Below are positions 51,693 through 59,540 of a DNA stretch of 64,000 nucleotides, piece after piece (position 1 is the first letter of the stretch; each line of letters starts with the position of its first letter). The notes below the pieces were generated by a model. It did not search any database, was not told the DNA's origin, and saw nothing but the letters and a program-made list of their open reading frames with translations. A program made the position numbers and the translations under genes. Source of the stretch: Aldehydirespirator sp965220645 (lineage in GTDB: Bacteria; Actinomycetota; Acidimicrobiia; Acidimicrobiales; Aldehydirespiratoraceae); the NCBI GenBank assembly GCA_965220645.1, contig OZ244836.1, positions 1,736,001-1,800,000 of the forward strand, in the 5' to 3' direction.

Positions 51693-53144
51693 TCAGCCGT
51701 CGATGGGCTTGTATCGCTGATTCAGGGGCCAGTAGCGCCGGGGCACCAGGTGATCGCGGATTCGTTCCGCCACCGAGTCGGCTTCGTCGAGCAGCGCAGC
51801 CTCGTCCACGGTGAGCACTTCGCCGTCGTCGACCACCAGGGCGCCGTTCACGAGAACGCTCTTGATGTCAGTGCCGACGGCGTAGCGCACCAGCGACCCG
51901 ATCGGATTGTGCCTGGGCGACAGCCTCAGGTTCTCGCCGTCGACAACGGCAATGTCGGCTGCCTTTCCAACCTCCAGCGAACCGATCTCATGGTCCCAGA
52001 GCAGGGCGCGGGCCCCGTCGATGGTGGCCATGTCGAAGGCGTCTTCGGTGGTGAATCCGATGGGGTCGTACAGGGGTATGCCGGCGGCCTGCCCGTGCAT
52101 GAGGAAGGCGATCCGGGCCACGGCCAGGATGTCGTTGATGACGGTGTCGCAGCCGAGGCCGACGGTCACGCCGGCTGCCCGCATGCCCACTACGTCGGTC
52201 ACGGCCGAGACGATGTCGGTGCATACCACCGGCGCGTGGGTGAGCTTGGCGCCCGCCTCGGCCAGCAGCCTGACCTCCCGGGCGGTGGTGAGCATGGCGT
52301 GGATGGCCAGGAAGCGGGGACCGAGCACGCCGATCTCGCTCAAGTGCTCGATCGGACGGCGCCCGAACAGCGAAACGCACAGCTCGATCTCCTCGCGGTC
52401 GCGGTTGATGTGGGTCATCATCGCGGTGTCGTGGCGCTCGGCCAGCTCGCGGGCCGCGCCGAACATCTCGTCGCTCACCGAGGGAACGCTCGCAGCATGG
52501 ATGTAGGGGCGCACCAGACCGCGGCCGCGCTCCGACCAGCGGGTCAGGAAGTCCTCCAAGTGTGCGATGTTGTCGGCCCTCACCGCGGGGTCGTCCTCGT
52601 ATTCGGACCGGCCCTCGATCTGCTCGTAGTTGCTGGCCAGGCGAGACGTGCGGTCGCGTTGTCCTACCGCCAGCGCACACCGGATGCCCATCTCCAGGGC
52701 CGTCTCGCCCACGGCCTCCTCGTGCTCGGCGGTGCAGGTCGTGTCGGTGGTGGTGGTCACGCCGGCCCGCAGCAGGTTCGCCATCGTGACCCGTGAGCTG
52801 GTCCTGATGCCATCGTCGCCAAGCACGTCCTCCGCGGGTATGTAGACCCGCGTGATGTTGGGGAGGTCCTCCAGCGCCAAACTTCGCACCAGCGCCTGGG
52901 CCATGTGGTTGTGGGAGTCAATAAGTCCGGGGATCACGAGGTCGCGGCGACCGCCCAGCCGTCGTCCCTCGTAGGCCGCTTCAACCTCTGCCCTGCGGCC
53001 GACCGCGACGATCCTCGAGTCTCTGACCGCCACCGCGCCGTCCATGTAGACCCTGCGCTCGGCATCGGCGGTCACCACCGTGCCGGTGATCACGAAGTCG
53101 GCGGCCTGCGGCCGGTGATCCACGCCCTTGTCGGTGTCGGTCAC
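51693..53144 (-). CDS. Metal-dependent amidohydrolase (TRZ/ATZ/SAH-deaminase-like)
   Basis: A 483-residue cytoplasmic amidohydrolase-superfamily enzyme. The metal ligands fit the cytosine/adenosine/triazine deaminase group: GLIDSHNHMAQALVRS (HxH), MMTHINRD, FLAIHAMLTTAREV and the aspartate in GLGCDTVIND. The N-terminal composite beta domain ends in AVRDSRIVAVG, and the C-terminal GSLEVGKAADIAVVDG closes it. The substrate is unknown: a nucleobase, S-adenosylhomocysteine-like or N-heterocyclic compound. The GTG at 53144 has GGAAGGA upstream. It follows the binding-protein gene. Confidence 0.88.
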   Translation of the reverse strand: MTDTDKGVDHRPQAADFVITGTVVTADAERRVYMDGAVAVRDSRIVAVGRRAEVEAAYEGRRLGGRRDLVIPGLIDSHNHMAQALVRSLALEDLPNITRVYIPAEDVLGDDGIRTSSRVTMANLLRAGVTTTTDTTCTAEHEEAVGETALEMGIRCALAVGQRDRTSRLASNYEQIEGRSEYEDDPAVRADNIAHLEDFLTRWSERGRGLVRPYIHAASVPSVSDEMFGAARELAERHDTAMMTHINRDREEIELCVSLFGRRPIEHLSEIGVLGPRFLAIHAMLTTAREVRLLAEAGAKLTHAPVVCTDIVSAVTDVVGMRAAGVTVGLGCDTVINDILAVARIAFLMHGQAAGIPLYDPIGFTTEDAFDMATIDGARALLWDHEIGSLEVGKAADIAVVDGENLRLSPRHNPIGSLVRYAVGTDIKSVLVNGALVVDDGEVLTVDEAALLDEADSVAERIRDHLVPRRYWPLNQRYKPIDG

Positions 53145-53194
53145 TTGAAGTCCTTCCGTGGCGCGTCCAACCCAGATGACGATCCTCGGATGGC

Positions 53195-53226
53195 GGAGCC
53201 TCCCCCCGCTGCCGGGGGGAGGCTCC
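53195..53226 (-). terminator. 13-base-pair hairpin between binding-protein and amidohydrolase genes
   Basis: GGAGCCTCCCCCC (53195-53207) pairs perfectly with GGGGGGAGGCTCC (53214-53226) around GCTGCC. It sits 13 bases after the binding-protein stop on the minus strand. No T-tract follows, so it is best seen as an mRNA-stabilising or partial-termination hairpin that keeps the binding protein in excess. Confidence 0.7.
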
Positions 53227-53239
53227 CAGCTGATGGGTC

Positions 53240-54532
53240 CTAGAAGCCGATGCTCGCGTCGATGAACTCGTTGGTGACGAGGTTGTTCGGATCCGTCCGG
53301 GAGGGGTCGACATCGAAGCCAGCGTTGACAATCTTGTCGATCACCTCTTGGATCCGGTCGATCTCCATGTTGCCGACCGTGTCGTCGGGGCCGTTGCCGA
53401 TCAGGCCGAGCTCGATCTGGGTGTCGACCGAGAACTGCGCCAGCCCGGCGCTGTACTGCCAGAAGCTGCGGATGTCGGCCACGATCTGCACGATCATCGC
53501 GTTGGTGGGGCCGGGATCGGCTGCGAAGTCCAGGATCGACTGCTGCACGATCGGCACGAACTTGGCGAGGCACGGCCTCAGCGTGTCGAGGTCGGCCGGG
53601 CGGATCGCCAGGGTCTGGGAGTAGATCGGAAGCCCGGCGTCGTGGATCAGCTCGAAGGCGATCGGCTTGGACCACTCCGGATAGACCTGCTCGTAGCTGT
53701 AGGGCGACTCGGACGCGAAGCCCTGCTGGGCGATGGCGCCGCCCTCGGCGATGAACCGGGCGGGGCCGCCGTCATAGGACGGGTCGACCTGATCCGCGGA
53801 GAGCACGCCCTCGTTGACGAACACGTCGATGAACGTCCCGCCCCCGAACACGTTGATGGTGACGCCGAGCTCGCCGAGGTCGGCGACGCCCGTCACGTCG
53901 GGATACGTCTCGGGATCCCACTGGATGATCTGCGGGTTCTTTTCCAGCGGGGCGACCACCGACAGCGTCGGGGTGTCGCCGCCGAGGATCACGGCCTCGT
54001 CCATGCTCACATAGGCGAGCGTGATCTCGGGATCGAGCTGCATCTGTGCCGAGCCCGAGGCGAAGCCGATGGCCGGGCCGCCGGCGCGGATCTCGATGTC
54101 GACGCCGGTGTCGACGCCGCCCGCCATGAGCGGGCCGGTGGTGATCATGTTGTCGGTGTCGAGCGTCCAGCCCTCTCCAACCATCTGGTACATGGCGCCG
54201 TGCTCGGACTCCGGGAACCAGTCGGTCTGGATGATGATCGGGCTGGGGCACACGCTCGCGAGGTCGAGCGGGTCCTCGGCCGGCGCCTCGGCCGGCGCCT
54301 CGGGCTCAGCCGTCTCGGGCTCGGGTTCCGGTGCTTCGGGCTCGGCCGGAGCCGCGGTGGGCTCTGGGTCGGGGTCCTCCGGTTCTGCCGGAGCTGCCGG
54401 CTCCTCCACCGCTGCGGTGCCGGTGTCGGCCGCAGCGCCGTCATCGTCGGTATCGTCATCACCGCATGCTGCGGCGATCAGACTCAGTACGGCCAGCGCG
54501 CAGAGCGCGCGAACCCATGGCTTCGTCTTCAT
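53240..54532 (-). CDS. Solute-binding lipoprotein, NMT1/THI5-like, without ABC partners
   Basis: A 430-residue lipoprotein. The signal peptide (RALCALAVLSLIAAACG) ends in the lipobox AAAC, with Cys23 lipidated. A ~65-residue acidic Pro/Glu/Ala spacer follows. The binding domain (~88-430) resembles type 2 periplasmic binding proteins of the nitrate/sulfonate/pyrimidine-precursor group (IIIQTDWFPESEHGAMYQMVGEGW in part, IEIRAGGPAIGFASG, WDPETYPDVTGVADLGELG). No importer ATPase or permease lies nearby; the ABC genes across the promoter region are of exporter type. An amidohydrolase and an aminopeptidase gene follow. The ligand is unknown. Confidence 0.85.
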   Translation of the reverse strand: MKTKPWVRALCALAVLSLIAAACGDDDTDDDGAAADTGTAAVEEPAAPAEPEDPDPEPTAAPAEPEAPEPEPETAEPEAPAEAPAEDPLDLASVCPSPIIIQTDWFPESEHGAMYQMVGEGWTLDTDNMITTGPLMAGGVDTGVDIEIRAGGPAIGFASGSAQMQLDPEITLAYVSMDEAVILGGDTPTLSVVAPLEKNPQIIQWDPETYPDVTGVADLGELGVTINVFGGGTFIDVFVNEGVLSADQVDPSYDGGPARFIAEGGAIAQQGFASESPYSYEQVYPEWSKPIAFELIHDAGLPIYSQTLAIRPADLDTLRPCLAKFVPIVQQSILDFAADPGPTNAMIVQIVADIRSFWQYSAGLAQFSVDTQIELGLIGNGPDDTVGNMEIDRIQEVIDKIVNAGFDVDPSRTDPNNLVTNEFIDASIGF

Positions 54533-54556
54533 GGTGGTCCTCCAGGTATGGTCTCG

Positions 54557-54598
54557 AATGTTGATATGACCGATAAGAGTCTTGATACTATCAACATT
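54557..54598. promoter_or_regulatory. AT-rich operator between divergent genes
   Basis: AATGTTGATA (54557-54566) and TATCAACATT (54589-54598) are perfect inverted 10-mers. TTGATA-C-TATCAA (54582-54594) is a second, nested palindrome sharing the right arm. They lie between the binding-protein gene and the XRE-cupin regulator gene and are the obvious site for that regulator. Confidence 0.65.
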
Positions 54599-54642
54599 TC
54601 TGCCGGTGCAAGCTGGGCTGAGGTGTTACCCGGAATGAGCCT

Positions 54643-55281
54643 GTGAACCCCGATAACCTCGACGACGGCACTGCGGGAGCGAGGGTCGACTCTCGAGTCG
54701 ATGACGCGGAGCGGATCCAGCGGCTGGGGGCCAAGATCCGGGTGCTGCGCAAGGAGCGCGGGCTCACCCTCAAAGCGCTGGCCCAATTGAGCGGTCTCTC
54801 TCACCCCTTCCTCTCGCAGGTCGAGCGGGGGTTGGCCCGACCCTCCATGAGCTCGTTGCACCAGATCTCCGAGGCGCTCGGCACCAATGCCTCATGGTTG
54901 CTTGCCGGATCGGAGAACACCCGGGAGGCAACGGTCGTTCGGGCGTCCGACACGGCCGCGGTCCCGGCCAGCGAGTTGGGGGACATGGACGGGGTGCGCC
55001 GGGTGGTCGCTCCGGAGGCCAGTCCGTTCCAAGTCGTCGAGTTCAGCGGCGCGCCCGACTCGTTCCGCGAGTACTGGGTCCACGACGGATTCGAGACGAT
55101 CTACGTCATCTCCGGCGTCGTGGATGTGGACCTCGACGGAGAGATCTTCCGGCTCGAGCCGAGCGACTCCATCTCCTACGACACCCGCCAGCCGCACCGG
55201 CTGCGGGCGGCAACGGAGGAGACCGTCAAGCTCTTGATGATCGAGGCCTCGCCAGGATTCACCAACGTTCGAGTGCGTTAG
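54643..55281 (+). CDS. XRE-family regulator with cupin domain
   Basis: A 212-residue DNA-binding protein. The helix-turn-helix (~27-83: LGAKIRVLRKERGLTLKALA, GLSHPFLSQVERGLARPSM) is joined to a C-terminal cupin (~130-212: YWVHDGFETIYVISGVVDVD, PHRLRAA) that could bind a small ligand or metal. It probably controls the divergent binding-protein operon and its own operon through the palindromes at 54557-54598. The GTG at 54643 is the likely start. An ABC exporter gene begins 11 bases after its stop. Confidence 0.9.
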   Translation: MNPDNLDDGTAGARVDSRVDDAERIQRLGAKIRVLRKERGLTLKALAQLSGLSHPFLSQVERGLARPSMSSLHQISEALGTNASWLLAGSENTREATVVRASDTAAVPASELGDMDGVRRVVAPEASPFQVVEFSGAPDSFREYWVHDGFETIYVISGVVDVDLDGEIFRLEPSDSISYDTRQPHRLRAATEETVKLLMIEASPGFTNVRVR

Positions 55282-55292
55282 CCTGCGGTCTG

Positions 55293-56339
55293 GTGTTTGA
55301 GTCTGATCCAACTGGAATTGGTGACGCGGCCATCTCTGCTCGCGGGCTGGTCCGGACTTTCGGAAGCAACCGGGCGGTGGACGGGGTCGATCTCGGTGTC
55401 AACTCCGGGGAGGTCTACGGGTTCCTCGGGCCCAACGGCGCGGGCAAGAGCACCACGGTGCGGATGCTGTGCACCCTGCTGAAGCCCACTGCGGGGCAGG
55501 CCACGGTGGCCGGCTACGACGTGGTCGACCACCCCGGCGACGTTCGTATCCGTATTGGCGCCGCCCTGCAGGAGGCCGCGCTCGACGAGCGCCAGACCGG
55601 CCGGGAGATCCTCGATTTGCAGGCTCGCCTGTACGGGTTGAGCGCGGCGGACCGGGCCGCCTCCATCGCGAGGGCCGTGGACCTCGCCGACATCGGCGAC
55701 GCCATGGACGATCGTGTCAAGACCTACAGCGGCGGAATGAGGCGCCGCCTCGACCTCGCCGCCTCGCTGATACACGGCCCCGAAGTGCTGTTCCTGGATG
55801 AGCCGACCACCGGCCTCGACCCGGTGAGCCGGGCGCAGGTCTGGGACGAGGTGCGCCGGCTCAACCGCGAGCTCGGGGTGACGGTGTTCCTCACCACCCA
55901 GTATCTCGAGGAGGCCGACGCGCTGGCCGACCGGGTGGCCATCATCGACGGCGGCCGGATAGTCGAGGAGGGGTCGCCATCGGCGTTGAAGCGGGCCGTG
56001 GGAGCCGACGTGATCGTGGTGGACCTCCCCTCAGATGCCATCGCTGGAGCGGCGACCGTGGCCGAGACGCTGCCGGACGTCGATGCCGTCACCCAGGGTC
56101 GCCGTGGCATCACCATCGCCGCCGCCGACGGTGCGGCCACCGTCGGGAGTGTGGCCGTGGCTCTCTCGGGGGCGGGATTCCATCCCCAGTCGCTCACCGT
56201 GCGCACCCCATCGCTCGACGATGTGTTCCTGCTGGCCACCGGATACCGGATGTCGGCGGTGGACCCTGCCGCCGAGGGCGGCGATTCGGCGGGACGATCA
56301 GGCTCTCGGACGGCGGCTCCGGGGAGCGGCGGGCCGTGA
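55293..56339 (+). CDS. ABC-2 exporter ATP-binding protein
   Basis: A 348-residue ATPase of the daunorubicin-resistance (DrrA) type. Walker A GPNGAGKST, the signature YSGGMRRRLDLA, Walker B VLFLDEPTTGLDP and the H-loop region TTQYLEEAD are complete. The C-terminal ~90 residues form the extra domain common in DrrA-like proteins. It pairs with the permease that follows by a 4-base overlap. GTG 55293 is the likely start; residues ~12 onward (AISARGLVRTFGSNRAV) match the family. Confidence 0.92.
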   Translation: MFESDPTGIGDAAISARGLVRTFGSNRAVDGVDLGVNSGEVYGFLGPNGAGKSTTVRMLCTLLKPTAGQATVAGYDVVDHPGDVRIRIGAALQEAALDERQTGREILDLQARLYGLSAADRAASIARAVDLADIGDAMDDRVKTYSGGMRRRLDLAASLIHGPEVLFLDEPTTGLDPVSRAQVWDEVRRLNRELGVTVFLTTQYLEEADALADRVAIIDGGRIVEEGSPSALKRAVGADVIVVDLPSDAIAGAATVAETLPDVDAVTQGRRGITIAAADGAATVGSVAVALSGAGFHPQSLTVRTPSLDDVFLLATGYRMSAVDPAAEGGDSAGRSGSRTAAPGSGGP

Positions 56340-57148
56340 GCACCCAGACCGGCGCTGCCGTCGCGGCCGGTGGCGGAATGGTCCGCCCGGTGGGGATCGT
56401 CACCGACATCGCCACGGTGGCCCGCCGCTCCGTGCGCAGCCTGCTGCGAGAGCCCGAGGCCATGGCACCCGCGCTGATCATCCCGACGTTCTTCTTCATC
56501 GTCAACATCGGCGCGCTGGAGTCGTTCGTGGAGCGCTCACCCGGCATCGACTACCGGGCGTTCCAGATACCGGTCGCCATCATCTTCGCGGTCACCGGCA
56601 TCTCCCGGGCGTCGGTGCTGGTCATCGATATCCAGACCGGCTACCTCGACCGCATGCTCGTCACGCCGGTGCGGCGCACGACGCTGCTGCTCGGCATGAT
56701 GGTCGCCGACGTTGTTCTGGCGGTGGCGTTGTCGCTCGTCGTGATCGCGATGGGGTTCGTCGCGGGCGTGCGCTTCGAGACCGGGCTGCTCGGGATCCTG
56801 TTCTTCTTGCTGTTGGCGGTGGCGTGGAGCCTCGCGTTCACGGGCTTCCCGTACACGGTGGCCCTGCGCACCGGGAACCCTGCCGCGGTCAACTCGTCGT
56901 TCCTGATCTTCTTCCCGTTCGCCTTCCTGACGCCCGCGTATCTGCCACGCGAGCTGATGACCGGCTGGATGCAGACCGTGGCCGCCTGGAACCCCGTCAC
57001 GTACCTGCTCGAGGGCATGCGGTCGCTGCTCTCCGACGGCTGGGACGCGGCCGCAATCGGGAAGGCCTCAGCGGCCATCGGCGGCCTCGCTCTCGTCACC
57101 TTCGTGATGGCCTTCCGCTCGCTGGCCCGACGGGTCGCCACCGGCTAG
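56336..57148 (+). CDS. ABC-2 type permease
   Basis: A 270-residue membrane protein with about six hydrophobic segments (from ALIIPTFFFIVNIGAL at ~43 to GGLALVTFVMAFRSLARR at ~250). TGYLDRMLVTPVRRTTLLLG and the late YLPRELMTGWMQTVAAWNPVTYLLEGMR (as two motifs) are typical DrrB-like permease signatures. Start GTG overlaps the ATPase stop (GTGA). It should export a lipid, drug or glycan substrate. Confidence 0.92.
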   Translation: MSTQTGAAVAAGGGMVRPVGIVTDIATVARRSVRSLLREPEAMAPALIIPTFFFIVNIGALESFVERSPGIDYRAFQIPVAIIFAVTGISRASVLVIDIQTGYLDRMLVTPVRRTTLLLGMMVADVVLAVALSLVVIAMGFVAGVRFETGLLGILFFLLLAVAWSLAFTGFPYTVALRTGNPAAVNSSFLIFFPFAFLTPAYLPRELMTGWMQTVAAWNPVTYLLEGMRSLLSDGWDAAAIGKASAAIGGLALVTFVMAFRSLARRVATG

Positions 57149-57149
57149 A

Positions 57150-57203
57150 GGCCGAGCCCTGGGCCCGACCGGCCCGTGAGCGCAGCGAACAGGAGCGGGA
57201 GAC
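57150..57203 (+). repeat. Interspersed intergenic repeat, copy 3
   Basis: The core GGCCCGTGAGCGCAGCGAAC (57171-57190) is identical to copy 1, with AGGAGCGGGA after it and GGGCCCGACC before it. It begins 2 bases after the permease stop and lies 46 bases before the kinase gene. Confidence 0.75.
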
Positions 57204-57249
57204 ACACCGCGGGCGGCCGCCTACTGTTCAGGGCGAACTGGGAGGCTCT

Positions 57250-58242
57250 TTGGAACCTGCGCTCGATGTGGTGGGTGTCGGCAACGCCATCGTGGACGTG
57301 ATCGCCACCGTGAAGGACTCGTTCATCGTCGACCACGGGCTGGTCAAGGGGGCCATGACCCTGGTCAGCGCCGAGAGATCCGCCCAGCTGTACGACGCGA
57401 TGCCTCCGGGAGTCGCGGCCTCTGGCGGATCGGCGGCCAACACCATGGCCGGGGTCGCCTCCCTGGGTGGCCGAGCGGCCTTCATCGGCAAGGTGCGCGA
57501 CGACCAACTCGGTGAGGTGTTCATCCACGACATCCGGGCGACAGGAGTCTCCTTCGACGTGCCGCCGGCACCGGACGGGCCACCCACCGCCCGCTGCCTG
57601 GTCCAGGTGACCCCCGATGCGGAGCGCACGATGAACACCTACCTGGGCACCTCCGCTCTGCTCGGGCCCCTTGATGTGGACACTGATGTGGTTGCTTCGG
57701 CGGGGATCACGTATTGCGAGGGCTATCTCTGGGATGTGCCGGTGGCCAAGGACGCCATCCGCGTGGCCATGGCAGCCGCGGCCTCCGCCGGCAGGACGGT
57801 GGCTCTGGCCCTGAGCGATTCATACTGCGTGGATCGGCACCGCGACGAGTGGCTCGAACTGATCGAGGACCGTGTCGACGTGGTGTTCGCGAACGATGCA
57901 GAGGTGCGAGCCCTGCACTTGACTGACGACTTCGGCGCGGCCCGGGACCGCACGGCCGAGATGGCCCGGACGGTGGTGATCACCCGCGGCGCCCGTGGCT
58001 CGGTGGTGGTCCAGGGCTCGGAGTCGGAGATCGTGCCCGCGGCCGAGGTCTCACACGTCATCGACGCCACTGGAGCCGGTGATCTGTACGCCGCGGGGTT
58101 CCTGCGGAGCCTCAGCCAGGGAGCGCCCTTGGCCCGCTGCGCAGAACTGGGCAGCCTGGTCGCGGCCGAGGTCATCAGCCATGTCGGTGCCCGGCCCAAG
58201 GCGGCGCTCTCACAGCTTGCGGCCGCAAGCGGGCTCGCCTAG
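57250..58242 (+). CDS. PfkB-family carbohydrate/adenosine kinase
   Basis: A 330-residue ribokinase-fold enzyme. It has the N-terminal DVVGVGNAIVDVIATV, the substrate GG-motif VAASGGSAANTMAGVASLGG, the catalytic anion-hole signature DATGAGDLYAAGFLRSL with the base Asp in it, and VVITRGARGSVV. The layout is closest to adenosine kinase-like members of the family; ribose or other sugar is possible. TTG 57250 has GGAGG 4 bases upstream. No adenosine route is visible nearby other than the amidohydrolase. Confidence 0.85.
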   Translation: MEPALDVVGVGNAIVDVIATVKDSFIVDHGLVKGAMTLVSAERSAQLYDAMPPGVAASGGSAANTMAGVASLGGRAAFIGKVRDDQLGEVFIHDIRATGVSFDVPPAPDGPPTARCLVQVTPDAERTMNTYLGTSALLGPLDVDTDVVASAGITYCEGYLWDVPVAKDAIRVAMAAAASAGRTVALALSDSYCVDRHRDEWLELIEDRVDVVFANDAEVRALHLTDDFGAARDRTAEMARTVVITRGARGSVVVQGSESEIVPAAEVSHVIDATGAGDLYAAGFLRSLSQGAPLARCAELGSLVAAEVISHVGARPKAALSQLAAASGLA

Positions 58243-58256
58243 CTCCCCGCCTCGCC

Positions 58257-58700
58257 GTGGTCACCATCAGGGTCTCGACGGTGGTGCCTGCCGCGCCAGC
58301 GGTCGTGTGGGAGGACCTGCGTCACATAGATCGGCACATCGAGTGGATGAGCGATGCCGAGTCGATCCGGTTCCTTACTGATGCCACAGAGGGCGTCGGC
58401 GTGCGCTTCGAGTGCGTCACCCGCCTCGGCCCCATTCGGCTCATCGATCGGATGGAGGTCAGCGAGTGGAGCGATTCCCGGGTGATGGGGATGCGCCATC
58501 GTGGTGTGGTTTCGGGTGCCGGGGAGTTCCGTCTCACGTCCTGTGTTGCGCCCGGCGGTGAGGTCCACACGCAGTTCGAGTGGATCGAGATGCTGCAGTT
58601 CCCCTGGTGGATGGGCGGCGCCCTAGGCGCGGTCGTGGCCCGTCGGGTGCTGGGCGCTGTCTGGGCGCGCAATCTGCGCAGATTCGTCGCCCGATTCTGA
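58257..58700 (+). CDS. SRPBCC (START-like) family protein
   Basis: A 147-residue helix-grip protein of the polyketide cyclase/dehydrase group. VTIRVSTVVPAAPAVVWEDLRHIDRHIEWMSDAE (as two motifs) is the classic opening, and GPIRLIDRMEVSEW and FEWIEMLQFPWWMGGALGAVVARRVL with a final ARNLRRFV helix complete the fold. The ligand is unknown, probably hydrophobic. Start GTG 58257, 14 bases after the kinase stop, so probably the same operon. Confidence 0.82.
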   Translation: MVTIRVSTVVPAAPAVVWEDLRHIDRHIEWMSDAESIRFLTDATEGVGVRFECVTRLGPIRLIDRMEVSEWSDSRVMGMRHRGVVSGAGEFRLTSCVAPGGEVHTQFEWIEMLQFPWWMGGALGAVVARRVLGAVWARNLRRFVARF

Positions 58701-58827
58701 TCGGCCGCTCGAGCCTGAGGGGGGTCGCTCGATTTCTGCGGTGGGTTTCGACCGCAGCAGCTAATACAGTTATGCACAATGACGGCATATCTCATACAAT
58801 AACGATTATTATCAGGGCCGACGGGGA
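58701..58827. promoter_or_regulatory. AT-rich promoter/operator region before the TetR gene
   Basis: The gap ends in an unusually AT-rich stretch (58760-58815). It holds TATGC-N9-GCATA (about 58772-58790) and AATAA-CGA-TTATT (about 58799-58811), inverted repeats of the size that TetR dimers bind. Confidence 0.45.
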
Positions 58828-59433
58828 ATGGATACTGGCTCAAGCCGGGCGCAAGATGCGACGAAGCGCCTGCTGGAAGCGGCCGTCGCCGCGTTCGCGG
58901 AGCACGGGTTCGAGGCGACCAGGGTCGCTGAGATCGCCCGTCGAGCGGGCTACACCACCGGCGCGATCTACGCGCGTTGGCCCGGCAAGCGCGACCTGAT
59001 CGTCGACGCCGTGCGCTACATCGTCGCGCAGTGCATGCATCTTCCACCGGACAACACCGAGGCCTCCGCACGTGAGACGCTCGCAGGGGTGGGCGCCGAT
59101 CTCATGTCGACTGAGAACGTCATGGCTCGGTATGTGATGCTCGAAGCCTGCGTCAGCGCACGGCGCGATGACAGCTTCCGCGCCGCCGTCGCCCATTCGA
59201 TGACGGAGGAGGCGGCGAAGCTGAGCGCCATCGTCTCAAGGGGCAAGGTCGAGGGATCCATCGACCCCGATCTGAGCACCAACGCCCTCGTCGCCCTGTA
59301 CCAGGCCCTGAGCCTCGGGATGCATCTGGTCAGCGAGTCGCAGCCCGAGGAGAACCGGGTTCCAGCCGAGGAGTGGGACGCGCTGATCTCGAGACTGCTA
59401 GAAGCCGCGAGCCCTGCGTCCACTGCGCGCTAG
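58828..59433 (+). CDS. TetR family transcriptional regulator
   Basis: A 201-residue regulator. The N-terminal helix-turn-helix (RLLEAAVAAFAEHGFEATRVAEIARRAG, split, then TTGAIYARWPGKRDLIVDAV) is canonical. The C-terminal ligand-binding domain (~60-201) is all helical. It probably regulates itself and perhaps the isomerase-like gene downstream (107-base gap). The inducer is unknown. The ATG at 58828 is preceded by GGGGA. Confidence 0.92.
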   Translation: MDTGSSRAQDATKRLLEAAVAAFAEHGFEATRVAEIARRAGYTTGAIYARWPGKRDLIVDAVRYIVAQCMHLPPDNTEASARETLAGVGADLMSTENVMARYVMLEACVSARRDDSFRAAVAHSMTEEAAKLSAIVSRGKVEGSIDPDLSTNALVALYQALSLGMHLVSESQPEENRVPAEEWDALISRLLEAASPASTAR

Positions 59434-59528
59434 CGGCCGTCACCCACTGCGCTCGGGTGCACTGGTCCGTTCATGGAGGCTGCCTGCCCCGACAGCGATG
59501 ACCCGATCATGGCGCTGGCTGCCCCGGG

Positions 59529-59534
59529 TACGCT
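59529..59534 (+). promoter_or_regulatory. -10 box before the isomerase-like gene
   Basis: TACGCT ends 6 bases before the ATG at 59541 without a ribosome site, a leaderless arrangement. Confidence 0.5.
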
Positions 59535-59540
59535 GCGGAC

